Source: CALNBC01 sp050945915 (lineage in GTDB: Bacteria; Bacillota; Clostridia; Christensenellales; CALWSW01). From it: a stretch of DNA of 18,388 bases. This document shows positions 1-7,594 of this stretch, piece by piece. The first letter of the stretch is position 1. Each line of letters opens with the position of its first letter. A model generated the notes under the pieces. It was given only the letters and a program-made list of their open reading frames with translations, was not told the origin of the DNA and ran no database searches. The stretch spans positions 1-18,388 of the forward strand of contig JBMNTV010000040.1 in the NCBI GenBank assembly GCA_050945915.1, in the 5' to 3' direction. A program made the translations under genes and the position numbers.

Positions 1-3
1 AGA

Positions 4-30
4 CGCACCCTGGTTTGGGGTGCGCTTTTT
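4..30 (+). terminator. Rho-independent terminator of an upstream unit
   Basis: A 7-bp stem (CGCACCC at 4-10 with GGGTGCG at 18-24) and 7-nt loop are followed by CTTTTT. It would end a + strand unit lying left of the window. In Firmicutes noc commonly follows the mnmE-mnmG-rsmG cluster, but nothing of that is visible here. Confidence 0.75.
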
Positions 31-242
31 GTTTGGCATTCCGATCACCGGCTCTTCTCTTTTTCCCGGGTTTTCCCAGAGGAAACAAAGCCAAAAAAGC
101 GTTCCTGCCGATGTTTTGGGCAAAAAACATACTGCCTTTGTCGAACCGCGGCTGCTTTTGCCGCCCGTGCAGGATTGTACCAATTTTTGCAGAAAGCTTG
201 TCCCCAACACCGAAACAGTACAAAAGAATCGGAGGTCGGAGC

Positions 243-1091
243 ATGTTTTCCTTCAAACAGCCCCGGCAGAAGGACCACGAAGAAACCAGGATGGTCTCTC
301 TGCCCATTGATTCTGTTCTGCCCAACCCGGACCAGCCGCGCCGCACCTTCGATGAAGCGTCGCTCCGGGAGCTTTCCCGTTCCATCAGCCAGTACGGGCT
401 GATGCAGCCCATACTCGTGCGGTATACCCGCCGGGGTTACGAGCTGATCGCCGGCGAGCGCCGCTGGCGCGCCTGCCGCATGGCGGGGATGACCCACATC
501 GACGCCGTGATCACCGAGGCGGATGACGCCACCACCGCCTGCATGGCCCTGGTGGAAAACCTTCAGCGGGAAAATTTGCACTTTTTTGAGGAGGCGGAAA
601 GCTACGTTTCATTGATGAAGCAGTTCGGCCTGACCCAGGAGGAGCTGGCCAGCAGGCTGGGCAGGAACCAGTCCACCGTGGCGAACAAGCTGCGGGTGCT
701 CCGGCTGCCCCCCGCCGTCAAGGAAGCGGTGCAGCAGGCCAGGCTGACGGAACGCCACGCCAGGGCGCTTCTTCGGCTGACCGGCGAGGAGGACATGCTC
801 ACCGCCGTGGCCGCAGTGCGGGAAGGGCTGCTTTCCGTCAAGGACACCGAGCGGCTGGTGGAACGCATGGTGGAAAAGCGCCTGCAGGAGTTCGAAAGGG
901 GGCGCCAGGAAACCAAAAAGGGCAGGGTGGTGCGGCTGGTGCGAGATTACCGGCTGTATGTGAATACCATGAAACGCGCCTGCGCCGAATTGCGCGCCGC
1001 AGGGATCGAAGCGGTCTGTCGGGTGGTGGAAAGCGAAACCGAGTTTTCTGTCACCGTGGCAATCCCCAAATACAGCAAGATGGCGGAATAA
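243..1091 (+). CDS. noc: Nucleoid occlusion protein Noc (ParB family)
   Basis: This 282-residue ParB/Noc-family CTP-dependent DNA-binding protein should bind specific sites, spread on the chromosome and keep the division septum off the nucleoid. Visible features are the ParB N-terminal domain with GERRWRA at residues 71-77 and ENLQRE at 105-110, a helix-turn-helix at about 130-155 (LTQEELASRLG then STVANKLR), the LTERHARALL motif after it, and a C-terminal segment ending in VTVAIPK. That ending and the length match Noc better than ParB/Spo0J. I chose the ATG at 243 because AATCGGAGG precedes it. The open frame continues back to 15, but that extension is rich in unlikely residues and carries no ParB similarity. 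The short hydrophobic N-terminus (MFSF) could be the membrane-targeting helix known for Noc. I found no confident promoter in 31-242. A plain ParB paralogue is the alternative. Confidence 0.88.
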   Translation: MFSFKQPRQKDHEETRMVSLPIDSVLPNPDQPRRTFDEASLRELSRSISQYGLMQPILVRYTRRGYELIAGERRWRACRMAGMTHIDAVITEADDATTACMALVENLQRENLHFFEEAESYVSLMKQFGLTQEELASRLGRNQSTVANKLRVLRLPPAVKEAVQQARLTERHARALLRLTGEEDMLTAVAAVREGLLSVKDTERLVERMVEKRLQEFERGRQETKKGRVVRLVRDYRLYVNTMKRACAELRAAGIEAVCRVVESETEFSVTVAIPKYSKMAE

Positions 1092-1124
1092 ACATGCGCC
1101 CGGGATTCCCCGAGCGCATGTTTT
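1091..1124 (+). terminator. Terminator of noc
   Basis: A 9-bp stem (AACATGCGC at 1091-1099 with GCGCATGTT at 1114-1122) is extended by an inner CGGG/CCCG pairing and followed by TTTT then CCC. It begins at the noc stop codon. Confidence 0.8.
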
Positions 1125-1152
1125 CCCTTCCCGGATCCCCTGAGAAGAGGGC

Positions 1153-1518
1153 TTAACCCTTGCTCAGCTTCTCCATGGCTTGGCTTTCGGAAGACACAAA
1201 GAAAATGCTTGTGCCGTTGTTGCACTCGAACATAAAGTCCTTCAGCGGCTTGCTCGTATACCCCGGAAAATCGCCGACAATGGCGAGCCGAAAGCGATAA
1301 TTGATGAACTTTTGCAGCCCTTCGCCGGCGACGCCGGTGCTTAAAATAAAGAAGTCTTCAGAAAGCGCCTCCTTGTTGATGGCGATGGCGTGGCTTCCGG
1401 TGTCGTATTGCACGTTCATCATAAAGTCCAGCGCCGACTGCCCGTCCGTAATGACCGCCGTTTCGCTGTGCACAACGGCAATGGGAATCCCGTTTGCCTC
1501 GATGGCCCTGATGTTCAC
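1153..1518 (-). CDS. DUF4180 domain protein
   Basis: This 121-residue soluble protein matches the DUF4180 family from start to end. Recognisable blocks are ITDGQSALDFM near the N-terminus, the INKEALSEDFFILSTGVAGE block, LQKFINYRFRLAIVGDF, and the C-terminal LKDFMFECN then IFFVSSE. The molecular function of the family is not known to me, so none is assigned. The start is GTG (1516-1518), supported by AAGGGGG about seven bases upstream. It is a single-gene unit. No T-run hairpin was seen between its stop and the noc terminator, which could serve both directions only weakly. Confidence 0.85.
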   Translation of the reverse strand: MNIRAIEANGIPIAVVHSETAVITDGQSALDFMMNVQYDTGSHAIAINKEALSEDFFILSTGVAGEGLQKFINYRFRLAIVGDFPGYTSKPLKDFMFECNNGTSIFFVSSESQAMEKLSKG

Positions 1519-1537
1519 GAAAAACCCCCTTGGATAT

Positions 1538-1587
1538 GCGTCGCGTACGCGGCAACAAGGCGACGCGATGCGATTACATGGATGATA
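1538..1587 (-). promoter_or_regulatory. Possible promoter and leader hairpin of the DUF4180 gene
   Basis: On the - strand a TGCTATCAT extended -10 lies at 1582-1590 (hexamer 1582-1587), with no good -35 box. Between it and the ribosome binding site an inverted repeat (GCGTCGC at 1538-1544 with GCGACGC at 1560-1566) could form a leader hairpin. The promoter call is tentative. Confidence 0.35.
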
Positions 1588-1630
1588 GCACGAACGTGGG
1601 CGGGAGGGAATGCCTTTTGCCCGTTTTCAT

Positions 1631-1662
1631 AAAAAACACAGCCCCGGATCCGGGGCGGTGTT
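1631..1662 (-). terminator. Terminator of the rpsF-ssb-rpsR operon
   Basis: A palindromic core GCCCCGGATCCGGGGC (1641-1656) is extended by AACAC/GTGTT pairing (1635-1639 with 1658-1662). Read on the - strand it ends in six T residues (1636 down to 1631). It lies 30 bases past the rpsR stop. Confidence 0.88.
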
Positions 1663-1692
1663 GCCAACGTCTGAAGAAAGGGTTTGTGGCGC

Positions 1693-1938
1693 TTAGTCAG
1701 CCACGTAAGGCAGCAGGGCGACAACCCTGGCGCGCTTGATGGCGACGGAAAGGTTGCGCTGGTGGCGGGCGCATACACCGCTCATCCTGCGGGGCATGAT
1801 CTTGCCGCGCTCGGTGATGAACTTGCGAAGGCGTGCTGCGTCCTTATAATCGATGATGTCCATCTTGTCCACGCAGAACTGGCACACCTTGCGGCGGCGG
1901 CGGCGGCCCATGTGGGGACGCTGCTTGCGTTCTTCCAT
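1693..1938 (-). CDS. rpsR: 30S ribosomal protein S18
   Basis: This 81-residue protein has the S18 signature: a basic N-terminus with RRRRRKVCQFC, then IDYKDAARLRKFI, then MPRRMSGVCARHQR and NLSVAIKRARVVALLPY. S18 binds 16S rRNA in the small-subunit platform together with S6. The C-x2-C plus C-x2-H residues indicate the zinc-binding (C+) form. The start ATG has AAGGAGG seven bases upstream. It is the last gene of the operon, 70 bases after ssb, and is followed by a strong terminator. Confidence 0.97.
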   Translation of the reverse strand: MEERKQRPHMGRRRRRKVCQFCVDKMDIIDYKDAARLRKFITERGKIMPRRMSGVCARHQRNLSVAIKRARVVALLPYVAD

Positions 1939-2008
1939 GTTGGTTCCTCCTTATCGAATAGCGGCCGTGTGTCCGGCCTGTCAGTTTTTAAAAATGTTCT
2001 CGAACGCG

Positions 2009-2452
2009 TCAGAAGGGCAGGTTCGAGTCGTCCATCTCGGTGAAGCCGGTAATGTCGTCAAAAGTCGATCCGGAAGGCTGGTTGTACCCGCCGGACTGCA
2101 TCGGGGAAGGCCCGCGGTCAACGGGGCCGCCCTCGCCTCTGGGGGTGAGGAACTCGACATCGTCCGCCACCACCTCAAAAGCGGTGCGCTTGTTGCCCTG
2201 CTTGTCCTCGTAGCGGCGGGTCTGCAAAGAGCCGGAAACGGCAACTTTGCGGCCCTTGGCCAGATAGCGGGCGCAATTTTCCGCCAGGGACCTCCAGGTC
2301 ACGATGGGGATGAAGTCGGCCTCCCGTTCGCCCTGTTGGTTGGCATAGCGGCGGTTGACTGCAATGTTGAAAGTACAGACGCTGATGCCCGAACCGGTGG
2401 TGCGGAGCTCAGGATCCATGGTTAAATTGCCCACGAGACAGATCTTATTCAT
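2009..2452 (-). CDS. ssb: Single-stranded DNA-binding protein SSB
   Basis: This 147-residue SSB has an N-terminal OB fold (MNKICLVGNLTMDPELR, FNIAVNRRY, the WRSLAENCARYLAKGRKV block) up to about residue 105. A Gly/Pro/Gln/Ser linker follows, then the acidic tip ending in DDSNLPF, the peptide that recruits replication and repair partners. It protects single-stranded DNA in replication, recombination and repair. The length is normal and a GAGGTG site precedes the ATG. It sits 18 bases after rpsF and before rpsR, the standard Firmicutes order, so it is probably co-transcribed from the rpsF promoter. Confidence 0.97.
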   Translation of the reverse strand: MNKICLVGNLTMDPELRTTGSGISVCTFNIAVNRRYANQQGEREADFIPIVTWRSLAENCARYLAKGRKVAVSGSLQTRRYEDKQGNKRTAFEVVADDVEFLTPRGEGGPVDRGPSPMQSGGYNQPSGSTFDDITGFTEMDDSNLPF

Positions 2453-2470
2453 TCAAGCACCTCGTTCCGC

Positions 2471-2758
2471 TCACTCGGGAAGACGGGTCACGAGATAGCG
2501 GAGAATGTTGTCGCTGATCTTGAAGTTGCGCTCAAGTTCGGCCGGCAGCTTGGAATCGCCCGTGAAATGCATCAGGACGTAATAGCCTTCGTTCTTGTAA
2601 TCGATGGCGTAGGCCAAACGGCGCTTGCCCCATTCATCGCACTTGTCCACCGTTCCGCCGTTTTCGGTCACGATGGCAGAGAACTTGTCCACCGTTTCCT
2701 TGATGACGGATTCTTCGATGTCGGTGCGGATGACGTACAGCACTTCGTATTTGTTCAT
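2471..2758 (-). CDS. rpsF: 30S ribosomal protein S6
   Basis: This 95-residue S6 starts MNKYEVLYVIRTDIEE and carries DEWGKRRLAYAIDYKNEGYYVL in the middle and NFKISDNILRYLVTRL at the end, all typical. S6 pairs with S18 in the 30S platform. The open frame runs further upstream to 3037, but the ATG at 2756-2758 is chosen because GAGGAGGTGA lies eight bases before it and the family begins here. It is the first gene of the rpsF-ssb-rpsR operon, with its promoter and structured leader directly upstream. Confidence 0.97.
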   Translation of the reverse strand: MNKYEVLYVIRTDIEESVIKETVDKFSAIVTENGGTVDKCDEWGKRRLAYAIDYKNEGYYVLMHFTGDSKLPAELERNFKISDNILRYLVTRLPE

Positions 2759-2781
2759 GTGAAAAGTCACCTCCTCATGGT

Positions 2782-2820
2782 CTAATGGCCCCGCGTCACA
2801 GCGCGGAGCAAGGACGTTAG
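2782..2820 (-). promoter_or_regulatory. Putative S6:S18-type ribosomal protein leader
   Basis: Between the promoter and the rpsF ribosome binding site the - strand RNA can fold an outer CUAA/UUAG stem (2817-2820 with 2782-2785). The inner hairpin is CCGCG/CGCGG (2802-2806 with 2791-2795), with an asymmetric internal loop holding CC and CUCCG. S6:S18 autoregulatory leaders with a bulged CCG are known in front of rpsF in many bacteria. The position fits and the match is by eye only. Confidence 0.45.
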
Positions 2821-2827
2821 CTCTAGC

Positions 2828-2857
2828 AGTATACCATTCGCAAGGCCTGTTTTGCAA
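2828..2857 (-). promoter_or_regulatory. Promoter of the rpsF operon
   Basis: Read on the - strand, TTGCAA (2852-2857) and TATACT (2828-2833) are separated by 18 bases, with a TGG extension directly before the -10. The expected start near 2821 coincides with the first base of the predicted leader structure. Confidence 0.7.
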
Positions 2858-2871
2858 GGGATTTTGTGATA

Positions 2872-2905
2872 AAACCGGCCGAAAGCGTCGCTTTTCGGCC
2901 GGTTT
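2872..2905 (-). terminator. Terminator of the pepF cluster
   Basis: A long near-perfect palindrome pairs AAACCGGCCGAAA (2872-2884) with TTTTCGGCCGGTTT (2892-2905). It lies 128 bases past the peptidase stop and just upstream of the rpsF promoter. The - strand ends in a short T tract (TTTTAT). It is symmetrical enough to act on both strands. Confidence 0.65.
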
Positions 2906-3033
2906 GCTCGCGCAGGGGGCTTTTTCTTTGGATGAACGCAAACCCGTCATGGGGAAACGCGATCCGCCATCGCTGGGACGGTTCGCATAAACGCGCTCAA
3001 CGGACCCCCTCGGCAGGCAACGCCTTTTTTGGC

Positions 3034-4704
3034 TCAAAGCAGGTTTTTTTCCACTTCTTTGGCAACGTCCTCAAGGCACCCTTCGGTGAAGGGGCTCCTT
3101 AGCCCTGCGCCGGTGACCAGTTCCAGGAAGGTTTCGGTGCCCGCCTTTTCCACCAGGGCGTTGTACGCGGCGAAGGCGGCGTCGCGGTCCTTTTGCGCCC
3201 AGGCCCAGAACTGCAGCGCCGCGGTCTGGGCAAGGCAGTAATCGATGTAATAGAAGGGGTCTTTGTAAATATGGCTCTGGCGCATGAACCACATGCCCTC
3301 GCCGAAGAAGTCCCCTTCAAATCGCAGGAACGGGCGGTATTTTTCCTCCAGCTTCGCCCAGGCGGCCTTGCGCTCGTCGGGGCTGAGCTGGGGGTTTTCG
3401 TAGATGATGTGCTGGAACTCGTCCACCATGCAGCCATAGGGCAGAAAACTGACGGCGTCTGTCAGATGGGCCTCCCTGGCGCGGTCGGCATCATCGCCGT
3501 AGAACAGCTCCAAATAGGGATAGCAGAAAAACTCCATGGACATGGAGTGCACCTCGCAGGCTTCCAAAGTCGCCTGGGAGAGCTCCTGAATCTCCATGTT
3601 CCGGGCGCGGTAGGCCTGGTATGCGTGGCCGGCTTCGTGGGTGAGCACGTCCACATCCGCGCTGGTGCCGTTGAAGTTCGCGAAGATGAAGGGCAGTTTG
3701 TAATCCGGCAGGTAGGTGCAGTACCCCCCCGGCTGCTTGCCCGCCTTGGCGATGGGGTCAAACAGCTCGTTGTCGATCATATAATCGATGAACTCGGCGG
3801 TCTCGGGGGACATTTCGTGGTACATCTTGCGGCCAAGCTCCAACATTTCGTCAAACCCTGCCTGGGGTTTGGGATTGCCCTCGGGATACATGCAAGCATT
3901 GTCGTAGAACATCAGCTCGGAAAGACCGTTGCGCTTCGCCTGCTTCTCCTTCAGCTTGACGACGGTGGGCAGAATGTCTTTCACCACCTGCTCCCGGTAA
4001 ACGGCGACCATTCCAGCGTCGTAGCAGTTGCGGTTCATGCGGTAATAGCCCAGCTCGATGAAGTTTTCATAGCCCATGTTCCTGGCCATCTGGTTGCGGA
4101 GGGCCACAAGCTGGTCAAAGATGCGGTCGAACTCCGCCTCGTGGGCCTTGAAGAAGGAAGCCTCGGCGGCGTAAGCCCTGCGGCGGACGTCCCTGTCCTT
4201 GGATTCCTCGTATTTGCGCAGCTGGGTCAGATTGACGGTCTCCCCGTCAAATTCCATGCTGGCGGAGGCGAGCAGCTTGGAATACTCGGTGGTCAGCTTG
4301 GCCTCTTCCTGCATCAGGGGGATGTTTTCGGGCGTAAAGGTCTTATTGGCGATCTCCATGTTCAGGAAGAACAGCTTGCCCAGGGATTCTTCCAGCTCTG
4401 GCCGGAATTTGGATTTGAGCAGCGCGGCGTACAGCCCCTGGAGCTTTTCCTGGAACAGGGGGCCGTTTTCGTCCAGAAACTCCTGCTCTTTTTCGTAGAA
4501 CGCATCCCTCGTGTCCACAGAGTGGCAGATGTAGACGTAGGCGACCATGGTCATCACGTTGGAAAACAGCTTTTCGTGCTGCATGACGCAGTCCAGCTGC
4601 TCCTTTGCGCTGGCGGCGTTGTCGATTTTTTCGATCAGGGCGTCATACTCCGCCACCAGTGCGTCGATATTCGGCCGTTCATACTGTATTTCGGAAAACT
4701 TCAT
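3034..4704 (-). CDS. M3 family oligoendopeptidase (PepF-like)
   Basis: This 556-residue cytoplasmic zinc metallopeptidase belongs to family M3 and should degrade oligopeptides. The zinc site HEAGH is at residues 356-360 (in DVLTHEAGHAYQAY). The third ligand is probably E384 in the ACEVHSMSMEFF block, 28 residues after the first histidine as the family requires. The N-terminal helical part (1-330) matches the M3B oligoendopeptidase type, and no signal peptide is present. The length is normal for PepF-like enzymes. The ATG at 4704 has AGAGAGG upstream. It is the last gene of a three-gene cluster, 23 bases after an amidohydrolase, and is followed by the palindromic terminator near 2872. Confidence 0.93.
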   Translation of the reverse strand: MKFSEIQYERPNIDALVAEYDALIEKIDNAASAKEQLDCVMQHEKLFSNVMTMVAYVYICHSVDTRDAFYEKEQEFLDENGPLFQEKLQGLYAALLKSKFRPELEESLGKLFFLNMEIANKTFTPENIPLMQEEAKLTTEYSKLLASASMEFDGETVNLTQLRKYEESKDRDVRRRAYAAEASFFKAHEAEFDRIFDQLVALRNQMARNMGYENFIELGYYRMNRNCYDAGMVAVYREQVVKDILPTVVKLKEKQAKRNGLSELMFYDNACMYPEGNPKPQAGFDEMLELGRKMYHEMSPETAEFIDYMIDNELFDPIAKAGKQPGGYCTYLPDYKLPFIFANFNGTSADVDVLTHEAGHAYQAYRARNMEIQELSQATLEACEVHSMSMEFFCYPYLELFYGDDADRAREAHLTDAVSFLPYGCMVDEFQHIIYENPQLSPDERKAAWAKLEEKYRPFLRFEGDFFGEGMWFMRQSHIYKDPFYYIDYCLAQTAALQFWAWAQKDRDAAFAAYNALVEKAGTETFLELVTGAGLRSPFTEGCLEDVAKEVEKNLL

Positions 4705-4727
4705 CGCGAACCTCTCTTTTCGTCAGT

Positions 4728-5549
4728 TTAAGTTGGTTGATCCGTCTTTATCGCCAAAAGCCTTGCGGCATTTTTGTACGCGATGCCGGGGAGCCAGCTT
4801 TCGGGCAGGCCCAGGGATTGCACGTACTCCCATTCCATTGCCGGGCTGCTCCAGGGCGCGTCGCTCCCAAAAAGAATCAACGCCGGGTCATGGGTGAGCA
4901 AAACCTCCCGGTGGGCCGTTGGGTTTTTGGTTGCTGGCGGGGCGCTGTACGCCGTATCCAGATACACAGGTTTTCCGCAAAGGTGCCTTCCCACTTCCTC
5001 CGGGCAGCCCATGCCGCCCATATGGGTGGCGATCACCGTCAAATCGGGCATGGCGTACAAAAGCTGGGCCAAAACCCTGGGAGAAGCGCGCATCGCCCGG
5101 GGTTCCACCGGGTCAAACCCCATGTGGAAGGCGATGGGCAAGCCCAGTTCGCAGCAGGTTTCATACACCCTCACGGCGTTTGCGTGCTCCATGTCAAAAT
5201 CCTGGTAATACGGGTGGAGCTTGATGCCCAGCAAACCCAGTTCCCGGATGCGGTACAGCTCATCCGTGGCGTCCTCGGCGTCCGGATGGACGGACCCGAA
5301 GCACACGAGGCGGCCGTTGGACGCGTGCATGACTTCCGCCGCAAAATCGTTGACGTTTTTTTGCTGGTTCGGGCGGATGGCGATGTGCAAAAGCAGCCCG
5401 GCGGAAACGCCCTGTTCGTCCATCATCTGAAGGGTGCCGTTTAACGTTCCGTCCGTCGAGGTCGGGACAGAGGAAAGCGCGCCGACCCTTGCGATGGCTT
5501 TTTCTGCAAGGAAGTCGGGGTAAGCATGCATATGAGTGTCTATCAGCAT
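4728..5549 (-). CDS. Amidohydrolase family 2 (TIM-barrel metal hydrolase)
   Basis: This 273-residue protein of the amidohydrolase-2 family (PF04909 type) shows the metal-binding pattern of a metal-dependent hydrolase or decarboxylase. It has H6-x-H8 in DTHMH, K110 in GIKLHP, H142 in FHMGF, H176 in ATHMGG and D230 in FGSDAPW. It is cytoplasmic, with no signal peptide. The substrate cannot be told from the sequence. The ribosome binding site (GAGGCGGG) overlaps the stop codon of the upstream membrane-protein gene, so the two are probably translationally coupled. The M3 peptidase follows after 23 bases. Confidence 0.88.
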   Translation of the reverse strand: MLIDTHMHAYPDFLAEKAIARVGALSSVPTSTDGTLNGTLQMMDEQGVSAGLLLHIAIRPNQQKNVNDFAAEVMHASNGRLVCFGSVHPDAEDATDELYRIRELGLLGIKLHPYYQDFDMEHANAVRVYETCCELGLPIAFHMGFDPVEPRAMRASPRVLAQLLYAMPDLTVIATHMGGMGCPEEVGRHLCGKPVYLDTAYSAPPATKNPTAHREVLLTHDPALILFGSDAPWSSPAMEWEYVQSLGLPESWLPGIAYKNAARLLAIKTDQPT

Positions 5550-5561
5550 ATTTTTCCCGCC

Positions 5562-5852
5562 TCAGAACCATCCGGCGCCCATGGCGACCAACACGGCGTT
5601 CACCGCCACCAGCAGGCCGAGGACCACAGCCATCTGGGTGCGCACGGAACCCTCCTGGGCGGTGGCCGTCCGGAAGGCGACCAGCAGCACCACCCCGAGA
5701 CCAATCGCCTGGATGAGAATGGTGGGAAGCGGCGTGTTGCCGAACATTTCAATCGTCAGTTCAGCCGGAAGAAGGGCATAGCTCGCGATGTTGATCGCAA
5801 GGGCTACCAGAAACAGAATGAGGGCGGTGATGCGGGCGGTACTTTCTTTCAT
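5562..5852 (-). CDS. Small three-helix membrane protein, unknown function
   Basis: This 96-residue protein has three predicted membrane segments (about 8-28, 45-60 and 74-94). A short loop follows the first helix with LPAELTIEMFG. That loop faintly recalls DUF1648-like proteins, which are not recognisable enough here to name. GGAGG lies seven bases before the ATG. The next gene begins 12 bases after its stop, so it heads the cluster with the amidohydrolase and the M3 peptidase. No clear promoter was found in 5853-5974. Confidence 0.75.
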   Translation of the reverse strand: MKESTARITALILFLVALAINIASYALLPAELTIEMFGNTPLPTILIQAIGLGVVLLVAFRTATAQEGSVRTQMAVVLGLLVAVNAVLVAMGAGWF

Positions 5853-5891
5853 TGCAGGCCTCCGGTACGATGGATTGAAGCAGAGTTTGCC

Positions 5892-5910
5892 GCGGTTCGT
5901 TGGGAACCGC
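5892..5910. repeat. Perfect 7-bp inverted repeat upstream of the membrane protein
   Basis: GCGGTTC (5892-5898) and GAACCGC (5904-5910) flank a 5-nt loop in the leader of the three-gene cluster. No T-run follows on either strand, so it is not a standard terminator. It could be an operator or a leader hairpin. Confidence 0.5.
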
Positions 5911-5948
5911 TATGTGGCTATCTGTTTTACTGTGAGAATAAGGCGTGT

Positions 5949-5969
5949 GGCCGGCTGTTTGCGCCGGCC
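5949..5969 (-). terminator. Stem-loop after gltX (weak terminator)
   Basis: A perfect 7-bp GC stem (GGCCGGC with GCCGGCC) has a 7-nt loop just after the gltX stop. There is no proper T tract on the - strand, so termination may be weak and some read-through into the next cluster is possible. Confidence 0.45.
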
Positions 5970-5974
5970 GGGGA

Positions 5975-7420
5975 TCACAGGCCTTTCAAGAAGTCGATGG
6001 CGGAAGCGAGCCTTTTCATGCTCTCCTCCTTGCCGAGCAGCGCGGCGATTTCCACCGGGCCGCCGGGGGTCACCGCAAGGCCGGAAAGGGCGACACGCAC
6101 CGGCCAGAAGATGGCGCCGGTCTTTTTGCCCGTGCTTTCCACAAGGTTTGCCATGGCGGACTGGAGGGACGCTTCGCTCCATTCCGACATTCCGCCAAAC
6201 GCGTCCACGGCAAGGGACAGGATCTCCTGCGAAAGCTCCGGCGTGACCTTGTTTTTCTTGTTTGTGAACAGCTCGGCGGTCAATGCGGGGCGCTCCACCA
6301 AAAATGCCACCTTTTCGGGGATCTCCGAAAAGACTTCCACTCTGGGCTGGAGCAGGCGGTTGAGGATGGACTGGTCCATCCCGGAAACGCCGGCGCGCTG
6401 GTACCACTCTGCGGCATTTTTGCCGAAATCTTGCGGCGAAAGGGCGCGGATGTATTCCCCGTTCAGCCATTTGAGCTTTAAGGGATCGAAGATCGCCGGG
6501 GATTTGCTCAAACCTTTGAGGGAGAACGCCTCGATCAACTCCGGAATGCTGAACTTCTCCTGCTCGGTGCCGGGGTTCCAGCCCAGGAGGGCGATGTAGT
6601 TCACGATGGCTTCCATCAGATAGCCCTTTTCCCGGAAATCCGCATAGGAAGCGTCCCCGTCCCTTTTGCTGAGCTTGTGGGTGGCGTCCCGCATGATGGG
6701 GGTCAGGTGAACGTATTTGGGGATCTCCCAGCCGAAGGCTTCGTACAAAAGGTTGTACTTCGGGGTGGAGGAAAGGTACTCCATGCCGCGCATCACGTGG
6801 GTGATGCCCATCAGGTGGTCGTCCACCACGTTGGCGAAGTTATAGGTGGGGAAGCCGTCCGCCTTGATCAGCACATTGTCGTCCAACGTGCTGTTTTCCA
6901 CGGTGATGGTGCCGAAAATCTCGTCCGTAAAGGAAGTTTCACCGGTTTCGGGGATGTTCTGGCGGATGACGCAGGGAATGCCGGCGGAAAGCTTGTTCTG
7001 GATTTCTTCCTTGGAAAGGTGCAGGCAGTGCTTGTCGTACTTGAAGCTCTCGCCCCGTTCTTTGGCTTGCTCGCGGCGCGCGTCCAGCTCTTCCTTGGTG
7101 CAGAAGCAGTAATAGGCGTGGCCGGTTTCCACCAGCTTCTTGGCGTACTTGTCGTAAATCTCCTTGCGCTGGGACTGGACATACGGGCCGACGGGGCCGC
7201 CGATGTCCGGCCCTTCGTCCCATAGCATGCCCACTTCCTTCAGGGTTTGAAAGATTACGTCCACCGCGCCGGCCACTTCCCTGGCCTGGTCGGTGTCCTC
7301 GATCCGGAGGATGAAGGTGCCCCCCTGGTTTCTGGCAAAGAGCCAGGCATAAAGCGCCGAGCGCAGATTGCCGATGTGCATGTATCCCGTGGGGGAGGGA
7401 GCGAAGCGTGTGCGGACCAT
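5975..7420 (-). CDS. gltX: Glutamate--tRNA ligase
   Basis: This 481-residue class I synthetase charges tRNA-Glu in the cytoplasm. Visible features are FAPSPTGYMHIGN (HIGH-type motif at residues 15-18), the EDTDQAR block at 41-47, GF/PTYNFANVVDDHLMGITHVMRG around 189-212, and KLSKRDG (KMSKS-type) at 249-255. The anticodon-binding helical domain occupies the C-terminal third. The frame is open upstream to 7534, but the ATG at 7418-7420 is chosen because AAGGAG precedes it and the family starts with VRTRFAPSPTG. A complete glnS sits upstream, so this enzyme may be discriminating for tRNA-Glu. That is inference only. Confidence 0.96.
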   Translation of the reverse strand: MVRTRFAPSPTGYMHIGNLRSALYAWLFARNQGGTFILRIEDTDQAREVAGAVDVIFQTLKEVGMLWDEGPDIGGPVGPYVQSQRKEIYDKYAKKLVETGHAYYCFCTKEELDARREQAKERGESFKYDKHCLHLSKEEIQNKLSAGIPCVIRQNIPETGETSFTDEIFGTITVENSTLDDNVLIKADGFPTYNFANVVDDHLMGITHVMRGMEYLSSTPKYNLLYEAFGWEIPKYVHLTPIMRDATHKLSKRDGDASYADFREKGYLMEAIVNYIALLGWNPGTEQEKFSIPELIEAFSLKGLSKSPAIFDPLKLKWLNGEYIRALSPQDFGKNAAEWYQRAGVSGMDQSILNRLLQPRVEVFSEIPEKVAFLVERPALTAELFTNKKNKVTPELSQEILSLAVDAFGGMSEWSEASLQSAMANLVESTGKKTGAIFWPVRVALSGLAVTPGGPVEIAALLGKEESMKRLASAIDFLKGL

Positions 7421-7555
7421 GGTTGACTCCTTGAGGTTTGATGTGCCGGGTGAATTGGCCCGGGTTCGTTTGTGGGCAGCGCCGTTGGTGCTTGCGCCAA
7501 ACGCCGGATTTTGGCTGCCCTCGGATGAAAACATAAAAACAAGAAAATGCAGCCG

Positions 7556-7582
7556 CGCCCCCGCGGTATTCCGCGGGGGGCG
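7556..7582 (-). terminator. Hairpin after glnS
   Basis: A very GC-rich stem (CGCCCCCGCGG from 7556 with CCGCGGGGG from 7571) and a TATT loop follow the glnS stop. On the - strand T-rich sequence (ATTTTCTTGTTTTT) begins about eight bases after the stem, so termination is plausible but not ideal. Confidence 0.6.
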
Positions 7583-7594
7583 GTGAAAAGCGCA

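Noticed and set aside
2021..2032. GGTTCGAGTC, resembling a tRNA T-loop
   Set aside because: It lies in the last codons of ssb, and no acceptor, D or anticodon arms can be built around it.
3193..4731. 512-codon open frame opposite the M3 peptidase gene
   Set aside because: It is an antisense shadow of a GC-rich gene. The M3 peptidase on the other strand has a full set of family motifs and a ribosome binding site.
5489..6599. Overlapping + strand open frames opposite gltX and the membrane-protein gene
   Set aside because: These are shadows in other frames of well-supported - strand genes.
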